64,000 nucleotides of DNA from Aurelia coerulea (Eukaryota > Cnidaria > Scyphozoa > Semaeostomeae > Ulmaridae), in NCBI GenBank assembly GCA_039566865.1, contig CM076955.1, forward strand, positions 19,389,501 to 19,453,500, given 5' to 3'. Shown in pieces: positions 37,201 to 46,582 of the stretch (position 1 is its first letter; the number at the start of each line of letters is the position of its first letter). The notes beneath the pieces were generated by a model. The model worked only from the letters and a program-made list of their open reading frames with translations, was not told the origin of the DNA and did no database searches. The translations under genes were made by a program, and so were the position numbers.

Positions 37201-40200
37201 CCCCCTTGCCCTACCATCGCTCCGGCGTCCCTGTTTACTTGTAAATCATCCAACTGTCCAAAGCAGTTTCTCCACTGACTAGCAAGGGTGACTTATGTAA
37301 AATGAAGGATTATGTTTGAGACAGAGTGATTTGACAGCCTCGAGAATAGATTCCATATCTTCAATGCAGCTGACTACACTCATTTTTTTATAAGAAACTA
37401 AGGTCCGATGATATGATGGTAGGCAGTTTCTTAAATTTTTGGGGCATTTTACTAGTAAAAGTTTCTTGTGTGTTTCTTATACTGTTAATGCCGGAAGTGT
37501 AGAGTTCATTTTGTTTTGCCTAAAAGGCTCCCAAATTACTTAGTAAGATCTCAAAACAAGTAAATAACATAATTTGCACTCAAAATAATGTCCAAACGGT
37601 TGCTATAACTGTACACTGTCAAAGCATTTTTGATTGCGATAGGAAAATTAAAATTGTAAATTACAAAAGTTTCTTAGCTTTTTCAATTCAGGTAGGGTTG
37701 TTTCTTAACTTTCGAAAAATTGAGCCTACCGTTTCTTATAAGCAGTTTCTTATAAAAAGAAATTAGTGTATAATGTTTGCTTTCTCTGTTTATTTTATTT
37801 GCATTCTTTTGAACGACAAATCGTCTCTTCAGAAAGCTGAATCTTTCGTTTCACATAATTTTCCGTTGCTTAAGGAAATTCAATTATCTTCATAAATTTC
37901 ATAGAAGGATACAGGAAGCGAGTATCGTAGCTTCCATGGAACGGAATCCTGCTTCTGTGGAATTTCAAGGAAAAAATTTACTTCCAACAGTAAATAATGG
38001 CTGCGGTCACGTCACACTTAGCGTTTTTACCTCGTTGTATCTTTTCAAAGCAACGAGATAATTACTTGTTGGGGAGACGAGATACGCTTCGCCCGAGGAT
38101 TCAAAGCTCAACTGTGTCCATGTATGCTGACGATACCAGCCTTTCTTATCAATCTAAGGATTTGACTCAGCTGAATGAGGCCATGAATAATGATCTCAAG
38201 AGTCTTGAATCTTGGTTGAAGGGAAACAAAATATCGCTAAATGTCGCGAAAACTCATTCCATGCTCATTTGCTCCAAATCTAAACAGAATTTCCTAAAAC
38301 GATCCAATGGAAAATTGGATCTTAAAATTCAGGAAGACAGTTTAGAGGTAGTGGACAAGACAAAGTACCTTGGTGTACAAATTGATCAAAGCCTGGATTG
38401 GAAGGAACACATTAAATATGTCGCGTAGAAAGTTTCGAGGGCTATTGGTTTTCTGAAACATGCGAGGAGCCTCGTCCCTTCTACTTCCTTGATTAGTTTG
38501 TACAGAAGTATTGTGGAACCACATTTTCGTTATTGTTGCTCTGTTTGGGGCTGCTGTAGTTCCACAGAAAAAAGCCGCTTGCAGAAGCTACAAAACAGAG
38601 CTGCTAGAATAATCACTGGTAGTCGTTTTGATGCCTCCGCCATGCCCCTTATAAAAAGTCTTGGTTGGCAAACGATTGAGGAATTGATTGGTTCTGAGAC
38701 CAAAGTCATGGTGTTTAAGGCATTAAATGGTCTTGCTCCTCAATATTTGGCCGAACTTTTCTTGAAAAAGTCGCAGGGCTCCCTTCACACCCTCCGAAAT
38801 ACTTCTACTGACCTAAAGATACCATTAATGAAAAGTGGAAATGGTCAAAGATGTTTTTTCGTTCAGAGGAGTAAAATATTGGAACAGCCTCTTAGCTGAG
38901 TCGAAGCAAGCCGTAAAACTCAATATTTTTAAAGCAACAATTTAGGATATGTTTCTTTTTTGCACTTTTTGTTTTTTTTTCTTCTGTAAATTAGAACAAT
39001 TTTGTATTTTAGATTTTCATTTTGAAATCATATATTGTAATCATTTTAATAGTAGGTATATTCCATAAATTGTAAGATTTTTGACGGAGGGCCCCTTGCA
39101 AATCAGCCTTTGCTGAAGGGTTACCCTCCTATAAATAAATGAAATGAAAAAAAATGAAAAATGAATGAAATGAGGAAACCCATGCTTCCCCCCCGTGCAG
39201 TTGGTTAAAGCTCATGCGCAGTAGCGTTTTAGGATAGAAGCTCTGACGGGCGCATGCGCTTTAACCCACTGCACGGGGGGACACATAAGTTTCCTCGGAC
39301 AAAGCGATCTCGTCTCCCCAACAATTACGCTGTAATATGCGACCCCATTTTCAATTCACATACAATGCTGTTACGGGCTGTTACAGCGCTTTGGTCCCGA
39401 GAGCTGATTCCATAAGAAAACTATTAGATACAAAAACGACGGGGAAAACAAGATCCCAAGCTAAATTTTAGCGTTGTTTTGGAGAATAAATCAATCGTAG
39501 CCTTGTTTAGTTGTCACATGACTGTGTGACCGGGTGTCAATGTTCCGTTATATTGCTGTACTTTTTGGTAACAAAACAAATTGCCAGAAAGTGAAGCAAT
39601 TCTCATTACAACGGGAAAATTCAGTACAGTGTGACCGCAACCAATAGGTGTCCCTTAAAACAATCTCGGGGCTTGCACATCTTCACATTTTATCACTGCA
39701 TAATTCAAGCATCAAAACCCCGATCAAAACCAGTGCAGAGCCACGGGGGGCTTGGGCGCGACAAGTCCCCCACTTTCTTCTCTGAGATCAGTCTTGCAAT
39801 TAGTCTAAATCTATTCAGAACATGTCTAAGGCGGGGTTAGGTAGTTATATGCAGAGTTTTAAAGGGGCTCCGTCGTCAAAATGTAAACAAAACGATGATT
39901 TTTGACGTTTTTTGAAAGGTGATATCACAAAGGATTTTCGTATTTTTACAAAATGAAAGTTGCTATTTGGGCATTAATCATTGTACTTCACTATGGAACA
40001 AACCAAACATTCATATCTTCTACGATTGCTCGAATATAAGTGGATTTTTAACGGTCACTTTTTTGGTGGCTTGGGTGAAGCCACCAAACAAACTGCAGAG
40101 AACGATGGATGAACAATGGATAATCCCCGACACGTGCGAGTTTTCGGATTTGTTTACTGTTTGACGACGGAGCCCCTTTAAAAGACAAATAAGAATGTTT

Positions 40201-43200
40201 TCTGAGTGTAAAAAGGCGTTTCCTGAATATAAAAAGGGCGTGGTACTGAACTTTTTTCTAGGGAGCTGTGCCCCCAGACCCAATCTGCCTTTATCAAGGT
40301 TAGTATTTATAGCAAAATTTAAGCAAAGAGAAGAAACTCACATCTATGGCTGTCAATGTTGATCAAAATGCCTCGTTTCTCTTTGGGTTTTGCTTCAAAT
40401 GGCCACCATTTCACCTAGGGGGAGGAACGCCAGTAATAATTCTTCAGAAATTAAAAACAATCTTGAATGTAAAATAACCATAGCTGATGTTGCTGTTGTT
40501 ATGCATTCTGAAATGCTCAGGTAACTATGGAAACAGATCAAGCATGCGCGAGACGTTTGATTTGCTGCCAGTCTTCGTTCGGTTTCGATTCGGAACCACG
40601 ACAATGCGAATCGAAACCAAACGAAGACTTTGTAACAAGTCAAGTTTGAAGTCCGCGCCAGTTTTATGAACGTCCATTTGAATGGACGCGAGGTAATTAA
40701 GTGTTAACCCTTTACTACCTGGTGTCAGACAAAGTAGGTGAACAGACACATACTGCTTTGTTGGGGAGACGAGATACGCTTCGCCCGAGGAAACGCATGC
40801 TTCCCCCGTGCAGTAGGTTAAAGCTCATGCGCATTAGCGTTTTGGGGTTGAAGCTCTAACGAGCGCATGCGCTTTAACCCACTGCACGGGGGGCACATAG
40901 ATTTACTCGGACAAAGCGATCTCGTCTCCCCAACAATGCTTTTCTGCCATCTTAACAACTGGCTAGGGATGATCAAAGGGATTACACTTGAAAAAAGAAG
41001 GCTCGTTATTCTGCGAATCTTAGAGATAAATTCGAGATTAAAGGTGCTATTAGTGAAAGAATACGGTTTCCTGGCAATTTTTGAAATGCCAAGGCCGTTT
41101 ACCCCTCGCAAAACGGAGTTACGGCCCAAAATGGGGTAGGCCGAAATTTTCCTCATTTTCGCGGCCCCTGCGCTCTGCCTCTGGGGGCAATATTGAACCC
41201 CAAATTGTGTGCTTAGACTCGCAAGCGAGTTATCTCTAGTAAATTTTTTTCTGTTTCAAAATTTGTTGAGTAATAATCGAGCATCGGCTCCAAATGCAGC
41301 CTCGGGTCAGAAAATTGGGCCAGGTCGGCGCCGCCGTTCATACTGTAATGGAGAGGACTCCCCGGATTTCCGACTGTTACTAGGGCTGTCGGAATTGGCC
41401 GCGCTCGCGCCAATCCCTTTTTCTTTATTGGATAAAAGGGGGATGCTTGAATCACCTGCACTTATGAAACCTATTCTTATCTACACTCCAACTGCAAGGC
41501 TGTCCTGAGACCATGTGTCCTGAGCTTGTGGTTTGTTCACGATGGCTGACTCTACAATAATTCTCTAACACCTCATGCACAGTACCCTGGACAAATGAGA
41601 CGAAGAGACCATGACACCAACGGCGTGACAAGGGTAAATTAAGTGGGGGGAATCTAAAAGAGGGGGTCTTGGGGCGAAGCCCCAGGACAATTTTTGGGGC
41701 CACGCCCTTTACTTTGGCTTAGAATGCATCTCTCATGCTTGCCATTAGCTACAAGAGAACTTTGATAGTTTTGTGAACAGTTATCCTATGAATCAGAGCG
41801 CGAGGAAAATTTTTGAAGAAAGATCCTTTACTTTGGCTTAGAATGCATCTCCCAATATCATGCTTGCCAGTGCTAAAATGGAAGATTTAACATTTCTCCG
41901 AAAATTCTTACCCAACCTATACCCAGCTATTTTCTCTTCGGTTTTAAAGGAATCTCGAAGACCATCTTTCGACAATAGGGGGGGGGGGGCAATTGCCTAA
42001 ATCGAGTGTTCATTTTCTTTTTGAATTCAAATTTGTAAACTGATGATTTCTTGAAACTTTAAAAATCTGTATCTTGGCTCTCGTAGGTCCGATTTTAATA
42101 ATTCTTCTTTTTGAGAACTTTCATTTTTCGGCATTTATTACATTTGCTGGATCACTGTGAAATGGTGAAGCATTATGTCAAATCATGGTCAAATTGTAAA
42201 ACATGACTATCCCTGTAATTGCAAGGCATTGCTGACAAACCTGCTAACACACAATTTAATTGAACATTGAACAGACATTTTCATAAAGATTTCTGTCAAA
42301 ACACAGTCCTGCTTCTTAAGTGTCCATCATGGTTGCTTACGTTTTGTAGAATGACAAGGCCATTATTACATTTATACTTCCAATCATAAATTAACACAGA
42401 GCTTCCTGGAGATAACTCACAAATCATTAAGGGATCCCTTTGTTACACTTTCTTAATGAATTTGGGTGCTTGTTCGTAACTATGTGAAGTTTTAGATATT
42501 ATTTTTAGATATTGATTTTAATTGTACAGTGTACTTTGCACTAATGCTGGTAGCTCTGGTTTTGCCCTGACAGCAAAATTGAAGTTTGTTGATTTTTAAC
42601 TCTTCAATTAAGTCACCAAAAATTCTGAAAAATATATCAAAATTTAATCTAATGGTACTTAAAGGCATTGAGTCCATGTAAATAGCTGAGCGTTAACGCT
42701 ATCCTGAATTTTGCTGACAAACTGCTGATGGCCCTTTGTTATTGCATAATAGTGTTAAAGCCATTCGCAGTGGAGACCAAAGGTTTCTTAATCCTTGCAT
42801 TATCCTCGGGAATTTCTTTGGTTTAATTAGCGATTAAATCACAACTTTTGTTTTGTGATTGAAAAGAAGTTGATATTGGTCATCAGCACGCTATTTATGC
42901 GGACTCAGTGCCTTTAAGATGTCTGAGAAGACAATAAGAAACTTTTGAAATTTAAATCAAAGGATGTATTGCAAATAAGTCATTGAATCTTTATTCTTGA
43001 CCAAGTAAATAATTGTTTCATTTTTTGAGTGTGATTGAACTCTGTTTATTCCTATATGATGCTATAAATGTCAATACAATCTGTAGCAGAGACTACATGT
43101 ACATGAATTTAGGAAATGAGAAACAAATCAATGCAAAAAACCTTTCATGTTGAATTAAGGAACTTTACTGTACTAATGGCCTGATCCAAGTTTCTTGCAT

Positions 43201-45061
43201 AAAAAGTATCTAAAAAATTCTGTAAATAATGTCCAGCAGCACATTGGGGGATTGGGGATTAAAGAATAAAACAGCTTATGACAAGTGAAAGAAGTGATTT
43301 TCCAAAGCACAGGTGGGCAGCATGGTACAATGCGTTTCTGGTGTCATCCCCTTTTGTTTGTAAGAGGCTCTAGACCCTCCCATTCAACTGGTACTTTTTA
43401 TAGGTTTTGATCCATGGTTGATTCTTTTTTCCTTGGCAACAGCAAACATAAACAAGCACTTGTTTATTCTTTTCCTTAGAAAATTGTATTGCATGGAGTT
43501 TAAATTTTGTGCCGGCTCTTTGTTTGGTCTTAGAAGCTATATGATGGAGAAATTTCCAGCTTTTTCATTCGAAACTGATTATTTACCAATTTGGCATCTA
43601 AGATATTGTTGTTGATTTTCACAATGACAGGTAAATTTAGGCACAAGAGTTTTTTTTGCGTTTCTGAAGCTGTGGAACTTTTCTACCCCCACAGTGGATG
43701 TGGAAAGCAAGCATGGCCTGGTAAAAAATACTTGGTACAAAAAGATAAACATGTATTATTGGGATTCCAGTTCTAGAACTTGCAAAAAGCTTCTCATACT
43801 GGAAGAAAATTACTCCCATGCAACTCGACCCTCCCATGCAACAACTTTCTCTAAGGAAAAGAAGTTTGAAGGTGTTGTGGCGCAGTGGTTTAACCTCTGA
43901 CTTTGCAGCCAGATTAGTCAGGCGGAGTGGGTTCGATACCCGGTAGGAGCCCACCACTTGAGCGTCATGACAAGGGGTCGCAGACTCGATTAGGTCTGCT
44001 CTATTTCTGCGATCCCAACGCTTGGCACTGAAAAACACAACTTCACCTTCACCTTCAGTTTAAATTTTGTGCCTGGCACTTTTTATAGGTTTTGATCCAC
44101 ATTGATTCTTGCTTCCTTGGCAACAGCAAACATAAACAAGTGCTTGTTTATTCTTTTCCTTAGAAAATTGTATTGCATGGAGTTTAAATTTTGTGCCGGC
44201 TCTTTGTTTGGTCTTAGAAGCTCAATGATGGAGAAATTTCCAGCTTTTTCATTCGAAACTGATTATTTACCAATTTGGCATCTAAAATATTGTTGTTGAT
44301 TTTCACAATGACAGGTAAATTTAGGCACAAGAGTTTTTTTTAGCATTTCTGAAGCTGTGGAAATGTTCTACCCCCACAGTGGATGTGGAAAGCAAGCATG
44401 GCCTGGTAAAAAAATACTTGGCACAAAAAGATCAATATGTTCTAGAACTGGCAAAAAGCTTCTCATACTAGAAGAAAATTACTCCCATGCAACTCGACCC
44501 TCCCATGCAATGACATTCTCTTAGGAAAAGAAGTTTAAATTTTGTGCCTGGCACTTTTTATAGGTTTTGAACCAGGTTGATTCTTGCTTCCTTCGCAACA
44601 GCAAACATAAACAAGTGCTTTTTTATTCTTTTCCTTAGAAAATTGTATTACATGGACTTTAAATCTTGTGCCGGCTCTTTGTTTGGTCTTAGAAGCTCAA
44701 TGATGGAGAAATTTCCAGCTTTTTCAGCTGTATTATTGATTGGGATGGTGGCATCCCACCCAGTTCTAGAACTGGCAAAAAGCTTCTCAAACTAAAAAAA
44801 ACTACTCATGGAACGGCAAAGGTGATATCTACACCGTTTAAGACCGTTAGACAGTTACAGGACAGAGACAATGTCAACACTTGAATCAAATTGACAAACA
44901 AAGCGAAAATATTTTTTATCGAGGGCGACAAAAGAGCAATTTATAGTTAGGCCCTGAATAGGATGGTTGGCCCTCACCTTTCTCTGGCAACTGCTGGTAT
45001 CACCTTCAGCTCTGTGAACCAAGACCGCTTCCAAAATGATCTTCTCTCTATTTTCCGTCAT
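24095..45061 (-). CDS. DOK-like PH-PTB adaptor with UPA and death domain
   Basis: Nine exons: 45061-44978, 40414-40342, 34490-34254, 33127-31350, 29238-29131, 27854-27717, 27032-26832, 25220-25017 and 24202-24095 (stop TGA at 24095-24097). Lengths and phases (0, 1, 1, then 0 throughout) fit without adjustment and give 976 residues. Order of parts: PH-like region (about 1-131), IRS-type PTB (132 to about 232), a Ser/Asn-rich linker with six Tyr-x-Asn motifs (to 724), UPA (725-873), death domain (about 893-976). DOK, IRS and FRS2 proteins use PH and PTB modules to dock at receptor tyrosine kinases. UPA and death domains form the cytoplasmic end of UNC5 and part of PIDD1 and ankyrins. No signal peptide or membrane helix is seen, so a cytosolic adaptor is likely. 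Exons 3-9 are firm. Exons 1 and 2 rest on splice sites, phase and PH-like pattern. A split into two neighbouring genes is possible but nothing in the sequence calls for it. Confidence 0.8.
25286..25890. repeat. Large imperfect hairpin in adaptor intron 7
   Basis: The arms run 25286-25515 and 25540-25890 and pair almost throughout (for example GTCAAGTCACACTGCAAGC with GCTTGCAGTGTGACTTGAC). The right arm carries an extra segment of about 120 bp (25672-25792) bounded by GAGGTAT on both sides. Part of that insert (GGCAGAAACACCGCAAT) also occurs near 6580. Confidence 0.75.
26832..29238 (-). CDS. Adaptor exons 5-7: UPA domain
   Basis: Exons 29238-29131 (36 codons), 27854-27717 (46 codons) and 27032-26832 (67 codons) are all phase 0 at both ends. 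Read together they follow the UPA domain of UNC5-type receptors: a VELFVAMFAGEI strand, a second strand and turn (WTVGVIIVQREDTDTF), an LEGEFG turn, a strand pair around SDIEICVKGC, and a late strand with FKCDLCIAP. In the known families UPA follows a ZU5 domain. Here exon 4 joins exon 5 in phase with no ZU5-like exon seen between 29239 and 31349; that intron holds only repeats. UPA packs against ZU5 and the death domain in the closed form of UNC5. Confidence 0.75.
27112..27612. mobile_element. Palindromic MITE, CAACAGTTGCGTTTGATTGA family, copy 1
   Basis: Near-complete palindrome of about 500 bp in adaptor intron 6. Centre near 27360 with mirrored TTTGTTTATTTGAT / ATCAAATAAACAAA. Confidence 0.7.
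27922..28447. mobile_element. Palindromic MITE, CAACAGTTGCGTTTGATTGA family, copy 2
   Basis: A second palindrome in adaptor intron 5, interrupted at 28028-28218 by a GGGGAGACGAG-type foldback. A half copy lies at 33240-33532. Confidence 0.7.
28028..28218. mobile_element. Foldback element, GGGGAGACGAG family
   Basis: Inverted ends around GTGCAGTGGGTTTAAGCGCA and TGCGCATGAGCTTTTACCTA; it ends TCTCGTCTCCCCAACA. Other copies at 38067-39323 (split) and 40761-40936. Confidence 0.7.
28515..29091. mobile_element. TAGACT MITE, longer copy
   Basis: TAGACTGATTGCAAGTTCGT at the left and TTTCGTGAGTCTA at the right. The 70-codon open frame at 28579-28791 is inside it and has no recognisable domain. Adaptor intron 4. 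Confidence 0.65.
29269..29612. mobile_element. Palindromic MITE, CCTACCTTGTAGGAA family
   Basis: Ends GGGCGCCTACCTCGTAGGAA and TACAAGGTAGGCGCCC. Adaptor intron 4. Confidence 0.75.
29836..30917. mobile_element. hAT-like non-autonomous element with 8-bp duplication
   Basis: Ends CAGTGGCGTCGTGG and CACGACGCCACTG, flanked by the direct repeat TTCAGAAC (29828-29835 and 30918-30925). CAG-start ends plus 8-bp duplications are typical of hAT. No transposase seen. Adaptor intron 4. Confidence 0.82.
31105..31300. repeat. Copy of the 7.6-8.4 kb repeat segment
   Basis: Shares CTTTCCTTTCAGGTTT, AAGATTAACTCGTTT and TACGATGAGTCCGT with 7628-8390. Ends about 50 bp from the donor of adaptor exon 4. Confidence 0.65.
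31350..33127 (-). CDS. Adaptor exon 4: PTB domain and Tyr-x-Asn linker
   Basis: This single 1778-nt exon encodes residues 132-724. Residues 132 to about 232 match an IRS/DOK-type PTB: a VEISQPAHFKGQATMHIT opening, YICLT strand, RVVVKSRNG, EFVFRT, and a closing helix (VDVIRKSLLSF). Six Tyr-x-Asn motifs follow at Y253 (YANV), Y312 (YVNG), Y413 (YENV), Y456 (YVNL), Y553 (YINV) and Y712 (YENF); when phosphorylated, this is the consensus bound by the GRB2 SH2 domain. Other tyrosine motifs are Y332 (YVPI) and Y391 (YVKV). A seventh YENV-like site near residue 497 reads FENV. Two short internal copies, EIISRGA and EIVSRGA, suggest part of the linker arose by duplication. The linker is rich in Ser, Asn and Thr and is probably disordered. 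Confidence 0.85.
33240..33532. mobile_element. Half copy of the CAACAGTTGCGTTTGATTGA palindrome
   Basis: Contains GAATTACTGGTTGAGAGAAT and AGGTGTCAATCAAACGC, as at 28360-28430. Adaptor intron 3. Confidence 0.6.
34254..45061 (-). CDS. Adaptor exons 1-3, PH-like N-terminus
   Basis: Exon 1 (45061-44978) has an upstream in-frame TAA, an A at -3, and encodes MTENREKIILEAVLVHRAEG followed by DTSSCQRK up to GTGAGG. Exon 2 (40414-40342) follows a pyrimidine-rich CCCCCTAG acceptor and reads VKWWPFEAKPKEKRGILINI plus DSHR before GTGAGT. Exon 3 (34490-34254) ends with LLLSFDENCDFLAWEQKLRE and NLK. The pattern suits the second half of a PH domain: a VLV strand, a loop, an aromatic WW strand, a basic loop with KEKRG, later strands, and a C-terminal helix with the usual Trp. 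The first strand of a standard PH fold is not evident, so the domain may be shortened or an upstream exon may be missing. The introns are 4.6 and 5.9 kb and full of repeats. Confidence 0.62.
34690..35110 (-). mobile_element. Probable 3' end of a non-LTR retrotransposon
   Basis: A GC-rich block (34870-35110) stands out from its AT-rich surroundings. It ends on the minus strand in AT-rich sequence and a GATGATGATGATG tail, as LINE 3' ends often do. The open frame includes VRRLSEGLSSLWTSLGRSDY. No reverse transcriptase is seen, so the class is uncertain. Confidence 0.4.
35758..36170 (+). pseudogene. LINE reverse transcriptase C-terminal fragment
   Basis: Reads LLGVVIDQKLNFKQHVKMVC, ALARASAYMPEEKIKVVMRA and FSYCPLIWMFHD, then a frameshift and ERALRIAYHDRTSSFEELL. 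These are standard motifs following the RT domain of CR1/jockey-type elements. Short (TTA)n follows at 36246-36270. Confidence 0.8.
36718..36803. repeat. 30-bp-arm hairpin
   Basis: AAGTAAATAAAGTAAAATAT continuing to AAGCACTTTG pairs exactly with the right arm; the loop is about 23 bp. The right arm is the target of the adjoining hAT-like insertion. Confidence 0.8.
36802..37233. mobile_element. hAT-like element with 8-bp duplication
   Basis: Ends CAGGAACGCCGGAG and CTCCGGCGTCCCTG, flanked by TTTACTTG (36794-36801 and 37234-37241). 432 bp, G-rich interior, no coding capacity. Adaptor intron 2. Confidence 0.85.
37375..37770. mobile_element. TATAAGAAAC-family MITE
   Basis: TACACTCATTTTTTTATAAG to AAATTAGTGTA, flanked by TA; interior matches 21425-21795 inverted. 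Confidence 0.7.
38067..39323. mobile_element. GGGGAGACGAG foldback split by a LINE
   Basis: The left end (38067-38099, TTGGGGAGACGAGATACGC) and the rest (39171-39323) together match the intact copy at 40761-40936. The gap between is exactly the LINE at 38100-39170. Confidence 0.78.
38100..39170 (+). pseudogene. 5'-truncated CR1/L2-like LINE
   Basis: The frame opens with the RT catalytic motif MYADDTSLSY at about 38119. SLESWLKGNKISLNVAKTH, TKYLGVQIDQSLDWKEHI, an in-frame TAG near 38426, and RYCCSVWGCCSSTEKSRLQK follow. The 3' end carries a GGGTTACCCTCCTATAAATA block and a loose ATGAAATGAA tail. GAGGA flanks both sides, a short target duplication. Confidence 0.85.
39859..40182. mobile_element. 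TTAA-flanked MITE
   Basis: TTAAAGGGGCTCCGTCGTCA at the left mirrors TTGACGACGGAGCCCCTTTA at the right. TTAA duplication suggests piggyBac or Kolobok ancestry. It ends 160 bp from adaptor exon 2. Confidence 0.75.
40761..40936. mobile_element. GGGGAGACGAG foldback, intact copy
   Basis: A 176-bp palindrome running from TTGTTGGGGAGACGAGATAC to CGTCTCCCCAACA. Adaptor intron 1. Confidence 0.8.
41700..41880. repeat. Copies of the 123-bp tandem repeat
   Basis: CTTTACTTTGGCTTAGAATG and AGTTATCCTAT blocks, about 1.5 units, the same family as 62868-63400. Confidence 0.7.
41881..43389. other. Adaptor intron 1, no feature recognised
   Basis: AT-rich single-copy-looking sequence apart from a G-run at 41980. 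No exon with plausible splice sites found. Confidence 0.5.
43390..44800. repeat. Three tandem copies of a 475-bp unit
   Basis: ACTTTTTATAGGTTTTGATC occurs at 43393, 44078 and 44552. The first spacing is 685 because a SINE sits in copy 1; the second is 475. Copy 3 is truncated about 180 bp before the end of adaptor exon 1. The 60-70 codon frames inside are repeat sequence. Confidence 0.8.
43871..44056 (+). mobile_element. tRNA-derived SINE
   Basis: Pol III A box TGGCGCAGTGG (43878-43888) and B box GGTTCGATACC (43930-43940), a tRNA-unrelated body, and a (TTCACC)n tail. Flanked by AGTTTGAA (43863-43870) and AGTTTAAA (44057-44064). The TGC triplet in the anticodon position would fit tRNA-Ala origin. 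Confidence 0.85.
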
Positions 45062-45131
45062 GCTTGTTCTTGGAATCTTTTAAGACTGGTCATTCTGTGA
45101 TGAAAAATGCTGTAATGTAACTTCAATGCCA

Positions 45132-45147
45132 TTACGTCAATTTTATA
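45132..45147 (-). promoter_or_regulatory. TATA box and CRE-like site of the adaptor gene
   Basis: On the minus strand, TATAAAA (45147-45141) is followed by TGACGTAA (45139-45132), about 80 bp upstream of the ATG at 45061. That spacing would give a 5' UTR of roughly 50 nt. TATA function is inferred from position and sequence only. Confidence 0.5.
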
Positions 45148-45255
45148 GTCGCGCTATTTCAGGTTCCTTTCGGTTCCTCGTTCACAGACCTCTCCTAATC
45201 TACCGAAAAGCGCGGGAAATTGAAACATTCAAACGAAACGAGGGCACGCGTGTCT

Positions 45256-45672
45256 GTTTGTAAGAAACTCAATTCGGTAGTGCCTCGATGTATCACAGAA
45301 TGAAATTTAAACTGTGACTCTACACTGGTAATAGAATTTCATTCCAGAATGAAATTTCCTTCCAGAATAAAGAAAGAACTACTTGGATACCAAGTACAAA
45401 GAATAGATAATAAAAGTAAATAATATTTAACATAGGATTGATAACATAGAGAATAACACTTCTCATTTCGCCAAAAATTAAGGAACTCCAGAACTGGAAA
45501 ATATAAATTAAGGAACTATTAACTTAATAAATGAAATACGGAGTTTCTTGCAAGTTTCTTAAAGGTTCCATTCCACAATGATCTTCATTCTCCGACTACT
45601 CAAAATATGATAATTTTAAGAAACTTTCGGCACTGGCTCTGTCAAACTCTTAGTTTCTTATAAGAGATATGT
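45256..45672. mobile_element. Degenerate TATAAGAAAC-family MITE
   Basis: GTTTGTAAGAAACTCAA at the left, TTTCTTATAAGAGATATGTG at the right. It lies about 110 bp upstream of the adaptor TATA box. Confidence 0.5.
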
Positions 45673-45819
45673 GTATCCCTGGATCGGAAAATAATGCACA
45701 AATATACCTAGAAAAGCAATGGTACAGAGCTGAAATTCACACAAATTGATGTACAATCTATCTTTACAGTATATCCAAAATTTGCAGCAGTTGAATTGAA
45801 AGTTTTCACGTTCAACAAC

Positions 45820-46176
45820 TACACGTATTTTTTTATAAGAAACTAAGAATTTGGGCCAGCACTGGAAGTTTCTTAAAATTATCAGATTTTGAGTACTCAG
45901 AGTTTCTTATGAGTTTCTTAGAGGTTCCATAACAATCTTCATGTTCACTACCTGTGCCCTCGTGAACATTTCAAAACAAGGTTTTTTAAGCCTTTCCAAT
46001 GTTTAGATATTACTCAAGTACCTGACGAAAGTAAAGTAAAAACATGTTGAGGATTTCCTTTATCAAAATAAATAGTTTCTTAGCTTATATTTTCCCAGTA
46101 CTGGAGTTTCTTAATTTTTGGCGATCTGAGAGTTGAGTTTCTTAAAAGCAGTTTCTTATAAGAAAAAATACGTGTA
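45820..46176. mobile_element. TATAAGAAAC-family MITE
   Basis: TACACGTATTTTTTTATAAG to AAAAATACGTGTA, flanked by TA. Adjoins the 3' end of the LINE at 46190-48085. Confidence 0.8.
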
Positions 46177-46582
46177 TTTGTTTCGTGCCTCTTGATGGTG
46201 CAATTTTGACACTTTTCGTCTATGTGATCTGTTGGTAATTAGGGAGAGGTAATTTTCATATGTTATTTGAGATTTGTATGTTTTATATGATAAGGCTTTT
46301 GGGTAGCCTAGGCTAGCTTTTGGGCTGTCACTCAAGTGATTTTTCCACTGTATCTGATGCTCTTGTATAAGGGTTTCTTTTGTCGCATGTTTTGGGAGTA
46401 GTGTAATCGATTCAGTATTTAGGCCATCCTCTGTAAGGTCATCAGTCAAGTTATTCATGTAAGAGAGTCCTCCAGTTCAAAGGGATGCTGAGGGGGTAGC
46501 GACTTAGTTCATCGCGTACTAATGCATTTGTGGTTGATCTATTTACTCCCAGTAAGCGTTTTAAAAATTGTGTGTGTATTCA

